A program made the translations under genes and the position numbers. Shown here piece by piece: positions 8,575 through 18,098 of a stretch of 64,000 nt of DNA. The DNA is from a bacterium. GTDB taxonomy: Bacteria > Cyanobacteriota > Vampirovibrionia > Gastranaerophilales > Gastranaerophilaceae. How positions within the stretch are numbered: position 1 is the first letter of the stretch; each line of letters starts with the position of its first letter. A model generated the notes under the pieces. That model made no database searches. It saw only the letters and a list, made by a program, of their open reading frames with translations, and was not told the origin of the DNA. Location of the stretch: positions 1 through 64,000 of the forward strand of contig JAFXYZ010000013.1 in assembly GCA_017541465.1 (NCBI GenBank), in the 5' to 3' direction.

Positions 8575-9371
8575 TATTCCTGTTCTCCAATCTTGTCTTT
8601 AAGAATTGCCGCCACTTTGTTGTGGACTGTATGCCCTGCCTCTTTTGCGAATATCTCTGCTTTGTAATCCAAAGGATTAAACCCTGTCAGGTATAAATCA
8701 CCGATTAAATCAAGAATTTTGTGTTTGGCAGGTTCATACTCAGACAAAAGCTCTGTTGTATATCCGTCCTCAGTCAGCCCTACCGTATTTTCAAGACTTG
8801 CACCTCTTGCGTATCCCGCCTGCTGAAGCATTTCCAGGTCTTTAAGATACCCAAAGGTTCTCGCTCCGATTATTTCGTCAAGGTTGCTTTCCGTTAATTC
8901 AACCCAGCGGTTTTTCAGGTCTTTATGGTTAAAATTAACCATATAACTGATATTGAGACTGTTTGAAGGAACAACAAACATTCTTGTTTTGCCGTTCACA
9001 TAGCTGACACTTTCTTTGAGGGTATAAGTTTTTTCCTGTTTACCCTCTAAACCGTTTTGCCTGAAGAGTTCAACCCAGCCTTTGGCACTTCCATCCAGTA
9101 TCGGCAGTTCAAAGTGAGACAAATAAACATCTATCGCATCAACGTGGCAGATTGCACAGGCAGCCATAAAGTGTTCAATGAGCATAATCTTTATTTTTCC
9201 GTTACCTAGAACCGTGCAGTGCTCAGTTGATACAACATTTTCACACTTCGCCTCTATTTCTTCATTCATAAAATGAAAACGAATGCCCTTTTTATCCGAT
9301 TTTACAATCGTCGCCTTACACGGAGCACCCGTCATCAGCGCAACTGATTCGATTTCTATATCTTTTACCAT
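8574..9371 (-). CDS. lpxC: UDP-3-O-acyl-N-acetylglucosamine deacetylase
   Basis: 265 residues, somewhat shorter than the usual 300. The zinc site and catalytic residues are present: LIEHFMAAC (His67), AKHKILDLIGDL (His217, Asp221) and AGHTVHN (His247). It carries out the committed deacetylation of lipid A synthesis in the cytoplasm. The stop and start codons overlap its neighbours by one base on each side (lpxD before, fabZ after), indicating tight co-translation. Confidence 0.95.
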   Translation of the reverse strand: MVKDIEIESVALMTGAPCKATIVKSDKKGIRFHFMNEEIEAKCENVVSTEHCTVLGNGKIKIMLIEHFMAACAICHVDAIDVYLSHFELPILDGSAKGWVELFRQNGLEGKQEKTYTLKESVSYVNGKTRMFVVPSNSLNISYMVNFNHKDLKNRWVELTESNLDEIIGARTFGYLKDLEMLQQAGYARGASLENTVGLTEDGYTTELLSEYEPAKHKILDLIGDLYLTGFNPLDYKAEIFAKEAGHTVHNKVAAILKDKIGEQE

Positions 9372-10450
9372 TATTCGTCCTTAATCAAGTGTTCATATTT
9401 TTTGAATTTTTTAATAAGCTCTTCAGCACGTTTCATCGTTTGGAGCTGCTTAATAAAATCTTTTCTCGGAACAGCAGGAGCGCCGATTATAATTGATTTT
9501 TCGGGGAAACTTCTTGTTACACCCGCCTGAGCCATTATAATAGAGTCCGCACCGATATTGAGGTGGTCCGCAAGTCCCGCCTGGCCAGCAATTACAACTC
9601 TGTCACCAATAACGCAGCTTCCTGCAATACCGACCTGAGATACTATCATACAAGCCTTACCGATTTTGCAGTTATGACCAACCTGAACAAGGTTGTCTAT
9701 CTTTGTCTGCGCACCGATAACGGTATTTTCGATTGTACCTCTGTCAACGCAGGAATTAGCACCGATTTCAACATCATCCTCGATTACGACAGAACCGACC
9801 GAAGGTATTTTATAGATTTTCTGGGCGGTATTCTGGTCTTTAATCTCACCCTCAGCCCTTGCCTGCTCGATATTATTCGGGTTTTCCGTTACAAAACTGA
9901 AGCCGTCAGCCGCAATACTAACACTCTGCTGAAGAATAACCCTGTTTCCGATAATTGCGTTATCCCCGATGTTACACCCTGAGTGGAAAAGACAATTTTC
10001 ACCTATCTGAACAGAGCGCCCGATATAAGTATTCGGAAGAATTTTTGTGTTATCCCCGACCGAAACATTCCTTGAAATATAAACATTAGCACCAATAGAA
10101 ACATTTTTCCCTATTTTGGCTGTCGGGTGGACAACTGCCGTTTCGTGAATCCCCGAGGTAACTTCAGGTGGCATATAAAACAGATGAAGGAGCTTCATCA
10201 TCGCCAGACGCGGTCTTTCGGACTCAATCGTTGAAATGAGTTCAGAACTTACACCAAGCGGAACAAGTGCTATCTTAGCCTTTGTCTGAGAAAGGTTTTC
10301 AATTTCCTCCTCATTCATCGCAAGCGCCAGAGTATTCTCATCAGCCAGCTTCGGAGGTCCTATTCTTCTGATTTTTATTCCGTCCTCGAGTTTTGTCAGC
10401 ATTCCGCCGATTATCTCTGATATTTCTTCCGGGGTATATTCTTTATCCAT
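9371..10450 (-). CDS. lpxD: UDP-3-O-acylglucosamine N-acyltransferase
   Basis: 359 residues. A uridine-binding N-terminal domain (about 1-100) is followed by hexapeptide repeats ([18 protein letters not shown] onward) and a C-terminal helix. The expected catalytic His is His259 in [12 protein letters not shown]. It adds the N-linked hydroxyacyl chain after LpxC. It starts 25 bases after the heptose adenylyltransferase gene and overlaps lpxC by one base. Confidence 0.95.
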   Translation of the reverse strand: MDKEYTPEEISEIIGGMLTKLEDGIKIRRIGPPKLADENTLALAMNEEEIENLSQTKAKIALVPLGVSSELISTIESERPRLAMMKLLHLFYMPPEVTSGIHETAVVHPTAKIGKNVSIGANVYISRNVSVGDNTKILPNTYIGRSVQIGENCLFHSGCNIGDNAIIGNRVILQQSVSIAADGFSFVTENPNNIEQARAEGEIKDQNTAQKIYKIPSVGSVVIEDDVEIGANSCVDRGTIENTVIGAQTKIDNLVQVGHNCKIGKACMIVSQVGIAGSCVIGDRVVIAGQAGLADHLNIGADSIIMAQAGVTRSFPEKSIIIGAPAVPRKDFIKQLQTMKRAEELIKKFKKYEHLIKDE

Positions 10451-10475
10451 TTCTAATCCCTTTTCTCTGTCCTAA

Positions 10476-10943
10476 CTATTTCTGAATTTTATTTATTATT
10501 GAGGTCGTGGAAAGCCCATCTACAAACTCAATAAATTCAATTCTTCCACCTGCATCCATAATCGCTTTTGCTTCAGGAAGTGTTTCAACCGTATAATCCG
10601 CACCTTTAGTGTGAACATCGGGTTTTATAAATTTCAAAAGCTCGAGCGGTGAATTTTCGTCAAACAAAACAACATAATCAACACTCCTGAGACCGCAAAG
10701 AACCTCTGCTCTGTTGAGTTCATTGTTGACAGGTCTTGTCGGTCCTTTAATCGCTCTGACGGACTTATCCGAATTGAGCGCAACGACAAGAACATCGCCA
10801 AAAGTCTTTGCTTTGTTGAGATACCTGACATGTCCCGCGTGGAGTATGTCAAAACAACCGTTGGTTGTAACGATTGTTTTGCCTTCACTCCTTAATTTAT
10901 CAAGTGTTTCTTTCAGTTGTGTCTTTGTTAAAAGCTCACCCAC
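10476..10943 (-). CDS. hldC: D-glycero-beta-D-manno-heptose 1-phosphate adenylyltransferase
   Basis: 155 residues, corresponding to the C-terminal half of bifunctional HldE (RfaE2). TTNGCFDILHAGHVRYL carries the HxGH nucleotidyltransferase motif, and KGADYTVETLPEA and GLSTTSII are family-specific. It makes ADP-heptose from heptose-1-phosphate and ATP. The kinase half is a separate gene at 49495-50523, so the bifunctional enzyme is split here. It lies between the prsA-like gene (18-base gap) and lpxD (25-base gap), tying heptose supply to lipid A expression. Confidence 0.92.
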   Translation of the reverse strand: MGELLTKTQLKETLDKLRSEGKTIVTTNGCFDILHAGHVRYLNKAKTFGDVLVVALNSDKSVRAIKGPTRPVNNELNRAEVLCGLRSVDYVVLFDENSPLELLKFIKPDVHTKGADYTVETLPEAKAIMDAGGRIEFIEFVDGLSTTSIINKIQK

Positions 10944-10961
10944 GATATTTCCTTTTTTGGG

Positions 10962-12122
10962 CTATTTCTGTTCTGCCTTCTCTGCTTCCTGTGTAGCCTG
11001 AGCCTGAGCTTCATCCATTTGTTTCTGAAGTTTTTCGGACTCTGCTTTTATTTTTTCCTGTATTTTTTCAGGATTGTAGGCATCATCAAGATATTTAATA
11101 TCTGCAGTTTTTCTCATATTATCAATATTATCCTGTAAGATTTTGAGTTTTTCCTGTGTCTGCATATATTCAATAATCTGGTTTTTAACCTTATCAAAGG
11201 AATCAACACCTGCTGCAACTCTGTCTGATACAAGAATAATATGATAGCCGTATTGTGTCTGAACAATTTCGCTGACTGTTCCGGGCTTCATAGAAAATGC
11301 AACTTCGGAAAACTCGGGAACCATTTCTTCTTTTGCGAAGTAACCGAGGTCGCCGCCCTGAAGTGCGCTCATTGTATCATCTGATTTTTCTTTTGCGATT
11401 TTTGCAAAATCTTCTTTGTTAGCTTTTACTTTTGCAAGAATTTCTTCGGCAATTTTGTGTTTTGAGTTCATATCCTCTTTAACAAGAATATCAATCTCTT
11501 CAGCGCTCTTGCCTTTGTTTTCCTCTTTACCGATAATAACTTCTTTGATTTGGGCAGGATTTGCACTGATTAAAATGTGTGCTGCTCTGACTTTATCAGG
11601 GTGTTCAAAGCTGCTCTTGTGCTCATCATAATATTTTTTGGCTTCTGATTCGCCTACGGAAACGAGTGAGAGTGAATCAACAAGTTTTGTAATCTTGAGT
11701 TCCTCGGTCAAATCTTTCTTGAGCTGGTCAAGAGTAACACCGTTTTTCTTCAAAACCTCTTCAAATTTGGCTTTGTCGCCAACCTGAGCTTCAATTTTTT
11801 TGAGTGCTTCCTCAACTTCAGCATCGGAAACAGTGATTTTGCGCTCTTCAATCTTTTGGTCGATAAGAGTTTTAACGATTAATTCGTTCACAATTCTCTC
11901 TCTGAGCATCAAATTGAGCATGCTGTTCGGATCTTTTTTAAGGTCAACGCCCATTTTACCGAACATTTGTTTTGAAGCAACCGCATCGAAGGCTTCATCA
12001 AACTGTTTTTTCGTAACTGCGTCATTGTTAATGGTCATAATGGTTTCATTATCCTTGAGACCGCAGCCTGTTGCCATAATTGCAACCGCAAAAAGTGCAA
12101 CAATTAATTTCAAAGTTTTCAT
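10962..12122 (-). CDS. PrsA/SurA-like peptidyl-prolyl isomerase lipoprotein
   Basis: 386 residues. The N-terminal hydrophobic stretch ends in IMATGC, a lipobox with the lipidated Cys at position 20. An N-terminal SurA-like helical chaperone region (about 25-170) precedes one parvulin domain (about 175-310: VRAAHILISANP, GGDLGYFAKEEMVPEF, IVQTQYGYHIILVSDR). The C-terminal tail (about 320-386) is charged and Ala/Gln/Glu-rich. It probably folds exported or outer-membrane proteins in the periplasm. A GGGAGA Shine-Dalgarno precedes the ATG, and the gene starts 27 bases after mfd. Confidence 0.9.
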   Translation of the reverse strand: MKTLKLIVALFAVAIMATGCGLKDNETIMTINNDAVTKKQFDEAFDAVASKQMFGKMGVDLKKDPNSMLNLMLRERIVNELIVKTLIDQKIEERKITVSDAEVEEALKKIEAQVGDKAKFEEVLKKNGVTLDQLKKDLTEELKITKLVDSLSLVSVGESEAKKYYDEHKSSFEHPDKVRAAHILISANPAQIKEVIIGKEENKGKSAEEIDILVKEDMNSKHKIAEEILAKVKANKEDFAKIAKEKSDDTMSALQGGDLGYFAKEEMVPEFSEVAFSMKPGTVSEIVQTQYGYHIILVSDRVAAGVDSFDKVKNQIIEYMQTQEKLKILQDNIDNMRKTADIKYLDDAYNPEKIQEKIKAESEKLQKQMDEAQAQATQEAEKAEQK

Positions 12123-12149
12123 TTTCTATCTCCCGATATACATACCTAT

Positions 12150-15100
12150 CTACTTTGTCATGTTATATTCACAACTTACGTTAAATATATGATAAAATAA
12201 ATTCGCCAGAATGTTAAACATTTCATCAAAATTATATAGGCTCTTATCAAAAAGCAAAACGGAAACACAACCGGTGAGAGTGTTTGGGGCAGAAGTAAAC
12301 TTAATATATTTCGTAATATTTGGCTGCGCTTTTGAACAAATTATTCCCCACTCCGCTCTTGAAAAAGGAGTGTAAATTCTTATGTGACTGTCTGTTTCTC
12401 TTATCTGTGTTATCCCTATTCTTGAAGCGAGAAGCCTTAAACGAATAAGTTTGATAAGGTTTTCAACAGGCTCAGAGAGTTTTGAGAACCTGTCCTTCCA
12501 CTCTGCCGTAATCAAATCAAGCTCAGAGAGTGATTTAACATCTGATAGCCGTTTATATTCAATCATCTTCTGCTCTTTTGAGCCTATCCACTCATCCGGG
12601 ATATATGCCGTAACATTAATATCCACAATGGTCTGAACCTCTTTCTTCTGAGGTGTTTTTCTGAGCTTGTTCACCGCCTCCTCAAGAAGCTGGCAATATG
12701 TATCAAACCCGACATTTATCATCTGACCATGCTGCTTTGTCCCGAGAATATTTCCGACACCTCTTATCTCTATATCCCTTAGTGCGATTTGGTACCCGCT
12801 TCCGAGGGTTGAAAATTCCCTGATATAATTAAGTCGTTTGAAAGCTTCCTCTGTCAGACTCTGAGTATTTTTATACAGACACCAGCAATAAGCCTGCCTG
12901 TCCGTTCTTCCAACCCTTCCTCTGATTTGGTACAACTGCGCGAGCCCAAACCTGTTTGCGTCATGGATTATCATGGTATTTGCATTCGGAATATCAAGCC
13001 CTGACTCGATTATAGTGGTACACAACAAAATATCGTATTTATGTTCAAGAAAATCGAGCATAATATTTTCGAGTTTTTTCTTGTCCATCTGCCCGTGAGC
13101 GATTGCTATTGAGGCATTCGGAACAATTTCCTTTAATTTTGCCCCGAATTCATAGATGCTTTCAACTTTGTTATAAAGATAAAATACCTGTCCGTCTCTC
13201 TCCAGCTCATAATTAACGGCATTTTTAACGAGATTATCGTTGTATTCCCCGACATAAGTCTTTATAGGAAGCCTGTTTACGGGCGGAGTGTCGATTACAC
13301 TCATATCTTTTATCCCTGATAAAGACATATAAAGCGTTCTCGGAATAGGAGTAGCCGACATGGTTAATATATCTATGTTTTTCTTCAGCTGTTTTAATTT
13401 TTCCTTATGTTTAACCCCAAATTTATGCTCCTCATCTATTACAACAAGCCCGAGGTTTTTAAAGGAAATATCGTTCTGAAGAAGTCTGTGAGTACCGATT
13501 ACAACATCCACTTCACCTAAGATAATCTGTTTTACAACCTCCTTCTGCTCTTTTGAGGTCTGAAACCCCGATAACATAGCAACCTTAATCGGAAACGGCT
13601 TAAACCTCTCTGAAATTGTTCTGAAGTGCTGAAGAGCGAGAACTGTTGTCGGCGCAATTAAAGCAACCTGTTTAGAGGACATAACCGCTTTGAAAATGGC
13701 TCTTATGGCAACCTCGGTCTTGCCAAACCCGACATCACCGCAAATGAGCCTGTCCATCGGTTTGTCGCTTTCCATATCGGCTTTTGTCTGAAGGATAGCC
13801 TTCATCTGGTCGGGCGTTTCGGTAAACTCAAACGCGTCCTCCATTTCAACCTGCCAAATGCTGTCGGGCTCAAAAGCAATTCCCTCAGAGAGCTCGCGCA
13901 TGGCATAGAGATTGATTAAATCCTGCGCAATATCTTCAATAGCCGATTTTGCCCTTGTCTTAATCTTAACCCATTCACTTCCGCCCATTTTTGTCAGGGC
14001 AGGCTTAACATTCCCCGAACCTCTGTAGCGGGCAAGCATATTTATCTGCTCGGCAGGGATATGGAGTTTGTCTCCACCGTAGTATTCTAAGGTTAAATAG
14101 TCCTTCTCTTCACCGTCAATGACCTGTTTTGAAAGCCCTTTAAAGATACCTATTCCGTGAATTGAGTGAACGACATAGTCATCAGGCTGAATATCGTTTA
14201 TACTTTCAATAAAATCCTTACTCTCTCTTGTATATGCCGTTTTATTTGCGGTAATATCTTTTGAGCGCTTGTTAAAAAGCTCTTTATCCGTAATAAAAAC
14301 CGCCTTAAAATCATCAATAATACTGCCGTACATAGAGAGATTATCTCTCAGATAAACAATATCCGAAGAAATTTCTCTTTCCGTATTCGGAATTGAGTAT
14401 TCATCGAGCTGAGAAGATACTCTTGCTTTATAATCGGTTGCTATGATTACATTATAACCTTTTTTCTGCTCTTCCTTTATAAAAGCCGATATTTTATCAA
14501 AATCAGAAGAAAAGGCGGGAACAAGATTAGTGCTGAAGTCAATCAGGTTGCCTGTTTTATCGTCTATAAAATTATCGAAATAAATTTTCTGTTTATCTGA
14601 TATTAAACTTAAAAACTCACTCAGTTTAAAGTGTTTGGGAGTTTTAAGGGGCAGAGTTAAACCGCCCGTCAGGTTTTCATTGTATAAATTTTCTAAATCA
14701 CCTTCTATTGTTTCATATTTAGCCTTAATTTTGGTATAATCATCAAATACAATTATATAATCATCGCTCAGAAGCTCAACAAGAGGTTTTAAATCAGGGT
14801 TAAAGAAGGTTTCAAAGTATTCAATACCTTCAAAATAGTGCTTTTGTTCAATTTCTTCAATATAATTCCGAGACAGCTCTGTGTCTTTTTCTTTGTATTC
14901 TTTTATAAATTTTTTGGAGTTTTTGTCATCAAGGATAAATTTATAGAGGGGAAGAATATTTATTTCCTTAACTTTTTCAATACTTCTCTGGTTTTTGTTA
15001 TCAAAAATTCTTATGTCCGTAACGGTATCGCCCCAGAGTTCAATTCTGAAAGGCTTATCATTTAAAGAATAGATGTCTATTATATCCCCTCGGATGCTAA

Positions 15101-15605
15101 ACTCACCCACATCAACGACCATGGTGACACGTTTATATCCCATTTCAACAAGTTTTTCAGGCAGTTCATCAAAATTAATGTCCTCATCAACCTTTATTTT
15201 TATAGTGTTTTCGCCATAAAACTTCTGTGAGGGAAACTTCTCAAACATTGATTTTACGGGCGCAACGAGGAAATCAGGCGCAAAATTTCCGTTCAGAACG
15301 GATATTTGATTTAGGTATTTATACTCGTTTTTTCTGTTTAAATCATACAAAGAGCCGTCCTGAGCAGGAAACATTCCCCCTGAAAGCCCGAAGAGAGAAG
15401 AAAAATCACTCAGATATTTCAGCGCATTTTGCTCACTGTCCGTAATAAACAAAAGTTTCTTTTTGGAATTTCTTATGAAATATTCGCACAACAAAGCCTT
15501 CGCAAGGTTTGTAACCCCTGTTATCTCAAAAGATTTCTTATATTTGAGGAGTGATTTGAGTTTTAAATCAACTTCCTCACTTTTTATATTAAAAAAGTTG
15601 TTCAT
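12150..15605 (-). CDS. mfd: Transcription-repair coupling factor Mfd
   Basis: 1151 residues from the ATG at 15605-15603 (MNNFFNIKSEEV). A longer reading from a TTG at 15656 would overlap mnmG by 47 bases and lacks support. Domains in order are UvrB-like N-terminal modules; the RNA-polymerase-interacting region near DDYVVHSIHGIGIFKGL; and the RecG-like helicase core with Walker A (CGDVGFGKTEVA), Walker B (VVIDEEHKFG) and SATPIPRTLYM. The helicase end and the C-terminal autoinhibitory domain follow. It removes stalled RNA polymerase and recruits UvrA. It starts 4 bases after the mnmG stop. Confidence 0.96.
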   Translation of the reverse strand: MNNFFNIKSEEVDLKLKSLLKYKKSFEITGVTNLAKALLCEYFIRNSKKKLLFITDSEQNALKYLSDFSSLFGLSGGMFPAQDGSLYDLNRKNEYKYLNQISVLNGNFAPDFLVAPVKSMFEKFPSQKFYGENTIKIKVDEDINFDELPEKLVEMGYKRVTMVVDVGEFSIRGDIIDIYSLNDKPFRIELWGDTVTDIRIFDNKNQRSIEKVKEINILPLYKFILDDKNSKKFIKEYKEKDTELSRNYIEEIEQKHYFEGIEYFETFFNPDLKPLVELLSDDYIIVFDDYTKIKAKYETIEGDLENLYNENLTGGLTLPLKTPKHFKLSEFLSLISDKQKIYFDNFIDDKTGNLIDFSTNLVPAFSSDFDKISAFIKEEQKKGYNVIIATDYKARVSSQLDEYSIPNTEREISSDIVYLRDNLSMYGSIIDDFKAVFITDKELFNKRSKDITANKTAYTRESKDFIESINDIQPDDYVVHSIHGIGIFKGLSKQVIDGEEKDYLTLEYYGGDKLHIPAEQINMLARYRGSGNVKPALTKMGGSEWVKIKTRAKSAIEDIAQDLINLYAMRELSEGIAFEPDSIWQVEMEDAFEFTETPDQMKAILQTKADMESDKPMDRLICGDVGFGKTEVAIRAIFKAVMSSKQVALIAPTTVLALQHFRTISERFKPFPIKVAMLSGFQTSKEQKEVVKQIILGEVDVVIGTHRLLQNDISFKNLGLVVIDEEHKFGVKHKEKLKQLKKNIDILTMSATPIPRTLYMSLSGIKDMSVIDTPPVNRLPIKTYVGEYNDNLVKNAVNYELERDGQVFYLYNKVESIYEFGAKLKEIVPNASIAIAHGQMDKKKLENIMLDFLEHKYDILLCTTIIESGLDIPNANTMIIHDANRFGLAQLYQIRGRVGRTDRQAYCWCLYKNTQSLTEEAFKRLNYIREFSTLGSGYQIALRDIEIRGVGNILGTKQHGQMINVGFDTYCQLLEEAVNKLRKTPQKKEVQTIVDINVTAYIPDEWIGSKEQKMIEYKRLSDVKSLSELDLITAEWKDRFSKLSEPVENLIKLIRLRLLASRIGITQIRETDSHIRIYTPFSRAEWGIICSKAQPNITKYIKFTSAPNTLTGCVSVLLFDKSLYNFDEMFNILANLFYHIFNVSCEYNMTK

Positions 15606-15609
15606 TTTT

Positions 15610-17499
15610 TTAATCGTTTGTTGATTTTGAGTATTCTTTGAGCCTGTAAGATTCAATAATAACCATTAAAACAGATATATCGGCAGGCTTTACACCCCCT
15701 ATTCTTGTGGCCTGGCCGAGAGTTTTCGGTCTTACCTTAGAGAGTTTATCCCTTGTCTCTATTGAAATATGCTGTATTTTAGAGTAGTCAATATCATCGG
15801 GGATATGAATTTTCTCGAGCTTATCCGCCGCCTCTACCTGCTGTTGCTGACGTTTTATGTACCCTTCATATTTAACCCGAACTTCGACCTCATCGGTTAT
15901 TTCCTTCGGCAGCTTTAAATCCTTAGTCTTTTGGCTGATTTCATTTAAAACTTCATAGTTGATATTAGGACGTTTGAGAAGATCAAAAATCCTGAAACCC
16001 TTATCTATACTTTCACCATACTTTTCAAGTTTCTCATTTACCTCATCAGTGCAGGAAATTTTATCCTTTTTAATTCGCTGAAGTTCATCTTCAATAGCCT
16101 GTTTTTTCTTTAAAAAGTCCGAAAATCTCTTATCGTCAATAAGCCCGATGTCGTGTCCGATTTCCGTCAGGCGCATATCAGCATTGTCCTGCCTTAAAAT
16201 CAGGCGGTATTCAGAGCGGGAAGTAAGCATTCTGTATGGTTCATCAATATCTTTAGTTACCAAATCATCGATTAGCGTTCCGATATATGAAGAATCTCTT
16301 GAAAGTACCAAAAATTCCTTGCCGTCAATATACCTTACGGCATTAATACCTGCGATTAAGCCCTGAGCAGCAGCTTCTTCATATCCGCTTGTTCCGTTAA
16401 TCTGCCCTGCGCAGAATAAACCCTTAATCTTTTTCGTCATAAGCGAATGTTCAAGCTGAACGGCAGGTACATAATCATACTCAACCGCATAGGCAGGCTT
16501 TATTATATGGACATTTTCGAGCCCTGGAAGAGAATGGAGCATTTCTATCTGCACCTCGGCAGGCAGGCTTGTTGAAAACCCTCCAACGTACATCTCATAT
16601 GTATTTTTGCCTTCGGGCTCGATAAAAATGTGATGAGAAGGGTTATGAGCAAACCTTACAACTTTATCCTCAATGGAAGGACAGTACCTCGGCCCGACCG
16701 CGTGAATTAACCCCGAATAAAGAGGTGATTTATCAAGGTTATTTCTGATTATTTCGTGGGTTTTATCGGTCGTTCTTGTCAAAAAGCAGGGGTATTGTTC
16801 TCTTACGGGGCGGTTTGGAAGGAAAGAGAAGAAGTAAGGGTTTACATCCCCGGGCTGTTCGGTCATTTTGGAAAAATCAATAGTCCTCCCGTCAACCCTC
16901 GATGGTGTTCCGGTCTTTAATTTTCCTATCTTAAACCCCTGTTTTACCAAAGAGCCTGAAAGCCCCTTTGCACTGGCTTCACCGAGCCTTCCGAACTCCT
17001 GAGATTTTAAACCTACCCAGATTCTTGCCTCCAGGGAAGTCCCTGTTGTCAAAACGATAGAAGGCGCATAGTATTCAAGACCAAACTCATCTTTAACACC
17101 TTTAACAATATCATTTTCAACGATTAACTCCGTCATCATACACTGTTTTAAAGAGATATTATCCTCTTTTTCAAGCAGATGACGGACAAATCTCATATAT
17201 TCTTTTTTATCTGACTGAGCCCTCAGAGCCCTTACGGCAGGGCCTTTTGAAGAGTTGAGCATTTTAAGCTGCATATAAGTAGCATCTGCCGCTATTCCCA
17301 TCATACCGCCAAGAGCGTCAATTTCTCTGACGAGACACGATTTTGCAGGGCCTCCTATTGCAGGGTTACAGGGCATAAGTGCGATGTTATCGAGGTTTAA
17401 CGAGGCAAGCAAAACTTTTGCACCAAGCTTTGAAGCCGCCATCGCCGCTTCACAACCTGCGTGCCCCGCACCAACTACTATGACATCATAATTAAACAT
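15610..17499 (-). CDS. mnmG: tRNA uridine-5-carboxymethylaminomethyl modification enzyme MnmG
   Basis: 629 residues, the usual length. The FAD-binding Rossmann motif VVGAGHAGCEAA is at the N-terminus, with GMMGIAADAT, the GGPAKSCLVREID segment and CAGQINGTSGYEEAAAQG. With MnmE it modifies the wobble uridine of several tRNAs. It is the first gene of the long minus-strand operon. A near-consensus promoter lies so close that the transcript should begin at or next to the ATG. Confidence 0.96.
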   Translation of the reverse strand: MFNYDVIVVGAGHAGCEAAMAASKLGAKVLLASLNLDNIALMPCNPAIGGPAKSCLVREIDALGGMMGIAADATYMQLKMLNSSKGPAVRALRAQSDKKEYMRFVRHLLEKEDNISLKQCMMTELIVENDIVKGVKDEFGLEYYAPSIVLTTGTSLEARIWVGLKSQEFGRLGEASAKGLSGSLVKQGFKIGKLKTGTPSRVDGRTIDFSKMTEQPGDVNPYFFSFLPNRPVREQYPCFLTRTTDKTHEIIRNNLDKSPLYSGLIHAVGPRYCPSIEDKVVRFAHNPSHHIFIEPEGKNTYEMYVGGFSTSLPAEVQIEMLHSLPGLENVHIIKPAYAVEYDYVPAVQLEHSLMTKKIKGLFCAGQINGTSGYEEAAAQGLIAGINAVRYIDGKEFLVLSRDSSYIGTLIDDLVTKDIDEPYRMLTSRSEYRLILRQDNADMRLTEIGHDIGLIDDKRFSDFLKKKQAIEDELQRIKKDKISCTDEVNEKLEKYGESIDKGFRIFDLLKRPNINYEVLNEISQKTKDLKLPKEITDEVEVRVKYEGYIKRQQQQVEAADKLEKIHIPDDIDYSKIQHISIETRDKLSKVRPKTLGQATRIGGVKPADISVLMVIIESYRLKEYSKSTND

Positions 17500-17505
17500 A
17501 ACGAA

Positions 17506-17534
17506 ATTATATGATGAAAAAAATTTCGTTACAA
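17506..17534 (-). promoter_or_regulatory. Sigma-70-type promoter giving a probably leaderless mnmG mRNA
   Basis: On the minus strand there is a -35 TTGTAA (17534-17529), a 17-base spacer and a perfect -10 TATAAT (17511-17506). The -10 is followed by exactly 6 bases (TTCGTT) and then the mnmG ATG at 17499. That spacing puts +1 on the A of the ATG. No Shine-Dalgarno sequence fits in the gap. Confidence 0.65.
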
Positions 17535-17659
17535 CATTATAGTAATTGTCGGGCTAAAAGAACATTGAATACTTTTTGTAAATTTTTAACAAATTTTATA
17601 CGCAAAAAAAATTATTTTCGGATTTTTAACCAAAACGGAAAATGAGAGGAAAAAAGACT

Positions 17660-18091
17660 ATGCAAATTTCATCAAACTATAACGTATCCTTTGGTCACAT
17701 TTATTCTAATGCGGTTGATTCCGTACTAAAACGCAGCAATAAACTCACTCAAAAACAGGAAAATCAAATCGGCGAAGCCGTTGAAAAAGCAGCCGCATTT
17801 AAAAAATCGGTTATCACTTCTAGTACTACAAAAGGACTTGTACTTTTAACAGCAGATAAAAACGGTCAACGTCAGCTGGAAAAGACCTATCCGATGGGAA
17901 TTGATGCAAAAACAAATATCGAACAGTTAGAAACTGCCGTAAAAGACGCTGAAAAACTCGAAAAATTAGGCCTGCCCGAAATAACTCCCGCAAAGAAAGT
18001 TATAACCGGCACAACAGATTATATCGACGGTCAATACTATTATCCGAATATCTATAAAAACGTATATAACGGCTATAATACAACTTTCTAA
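17660..18091 (+). CDS. Hypothetical small protein with 'SFG' N-terminus
   Basis: 143 residues from ATG 17660. An in-frame ATG at 17642 exists, but GAGAGG at 17644-17649 lies about 10 bases before 17660 and fits as its ribosome-binding site. The protein starts MQISSNYNVSFGHIYSN, with the short 'VSFG' tag seen in other genes here. The rest is a soluble alpha/beta-looking sequence with helical segments (KLTQKQENQIGEAVEKA, NIEQLETAVKDAEKLEKL) and a Tyr/Asn-rich end. No family is recognised. It is convergent with the modular L,D-transpeptidase-like gene (7-base gap). Confidence 0.7.
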   Translation: MQISSNYNVSFGHIYSNAVDSVLKRSNKLTQKQENQIGEAVEKAAAFKKSVITSSTTKGLVLLTADKNGQRQLEKTYPMGIDAKTNIEQLETAVKDAEKLEKLGLPEITPAKKVITGTTDYIDGQYYYPNIYKNVYNGYNTTF

Positions 18092-18098
18092 GCCCTAA

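Noticed and set aside
15606-15656. Longer mfd start at TTG 15656
   Set aside because: It would overlap mnmG by 47 bases, uses a rare start, and the added 17 residues are just the mnmG end in another frame; ATG 15605 gives the normal Mfd N-terminus.
16148-16366. 72-residue plus-strand frame inside mnmG
   Set aside because: Antisense shadow of a well-conserved MnmG region; no ribosome site or family.
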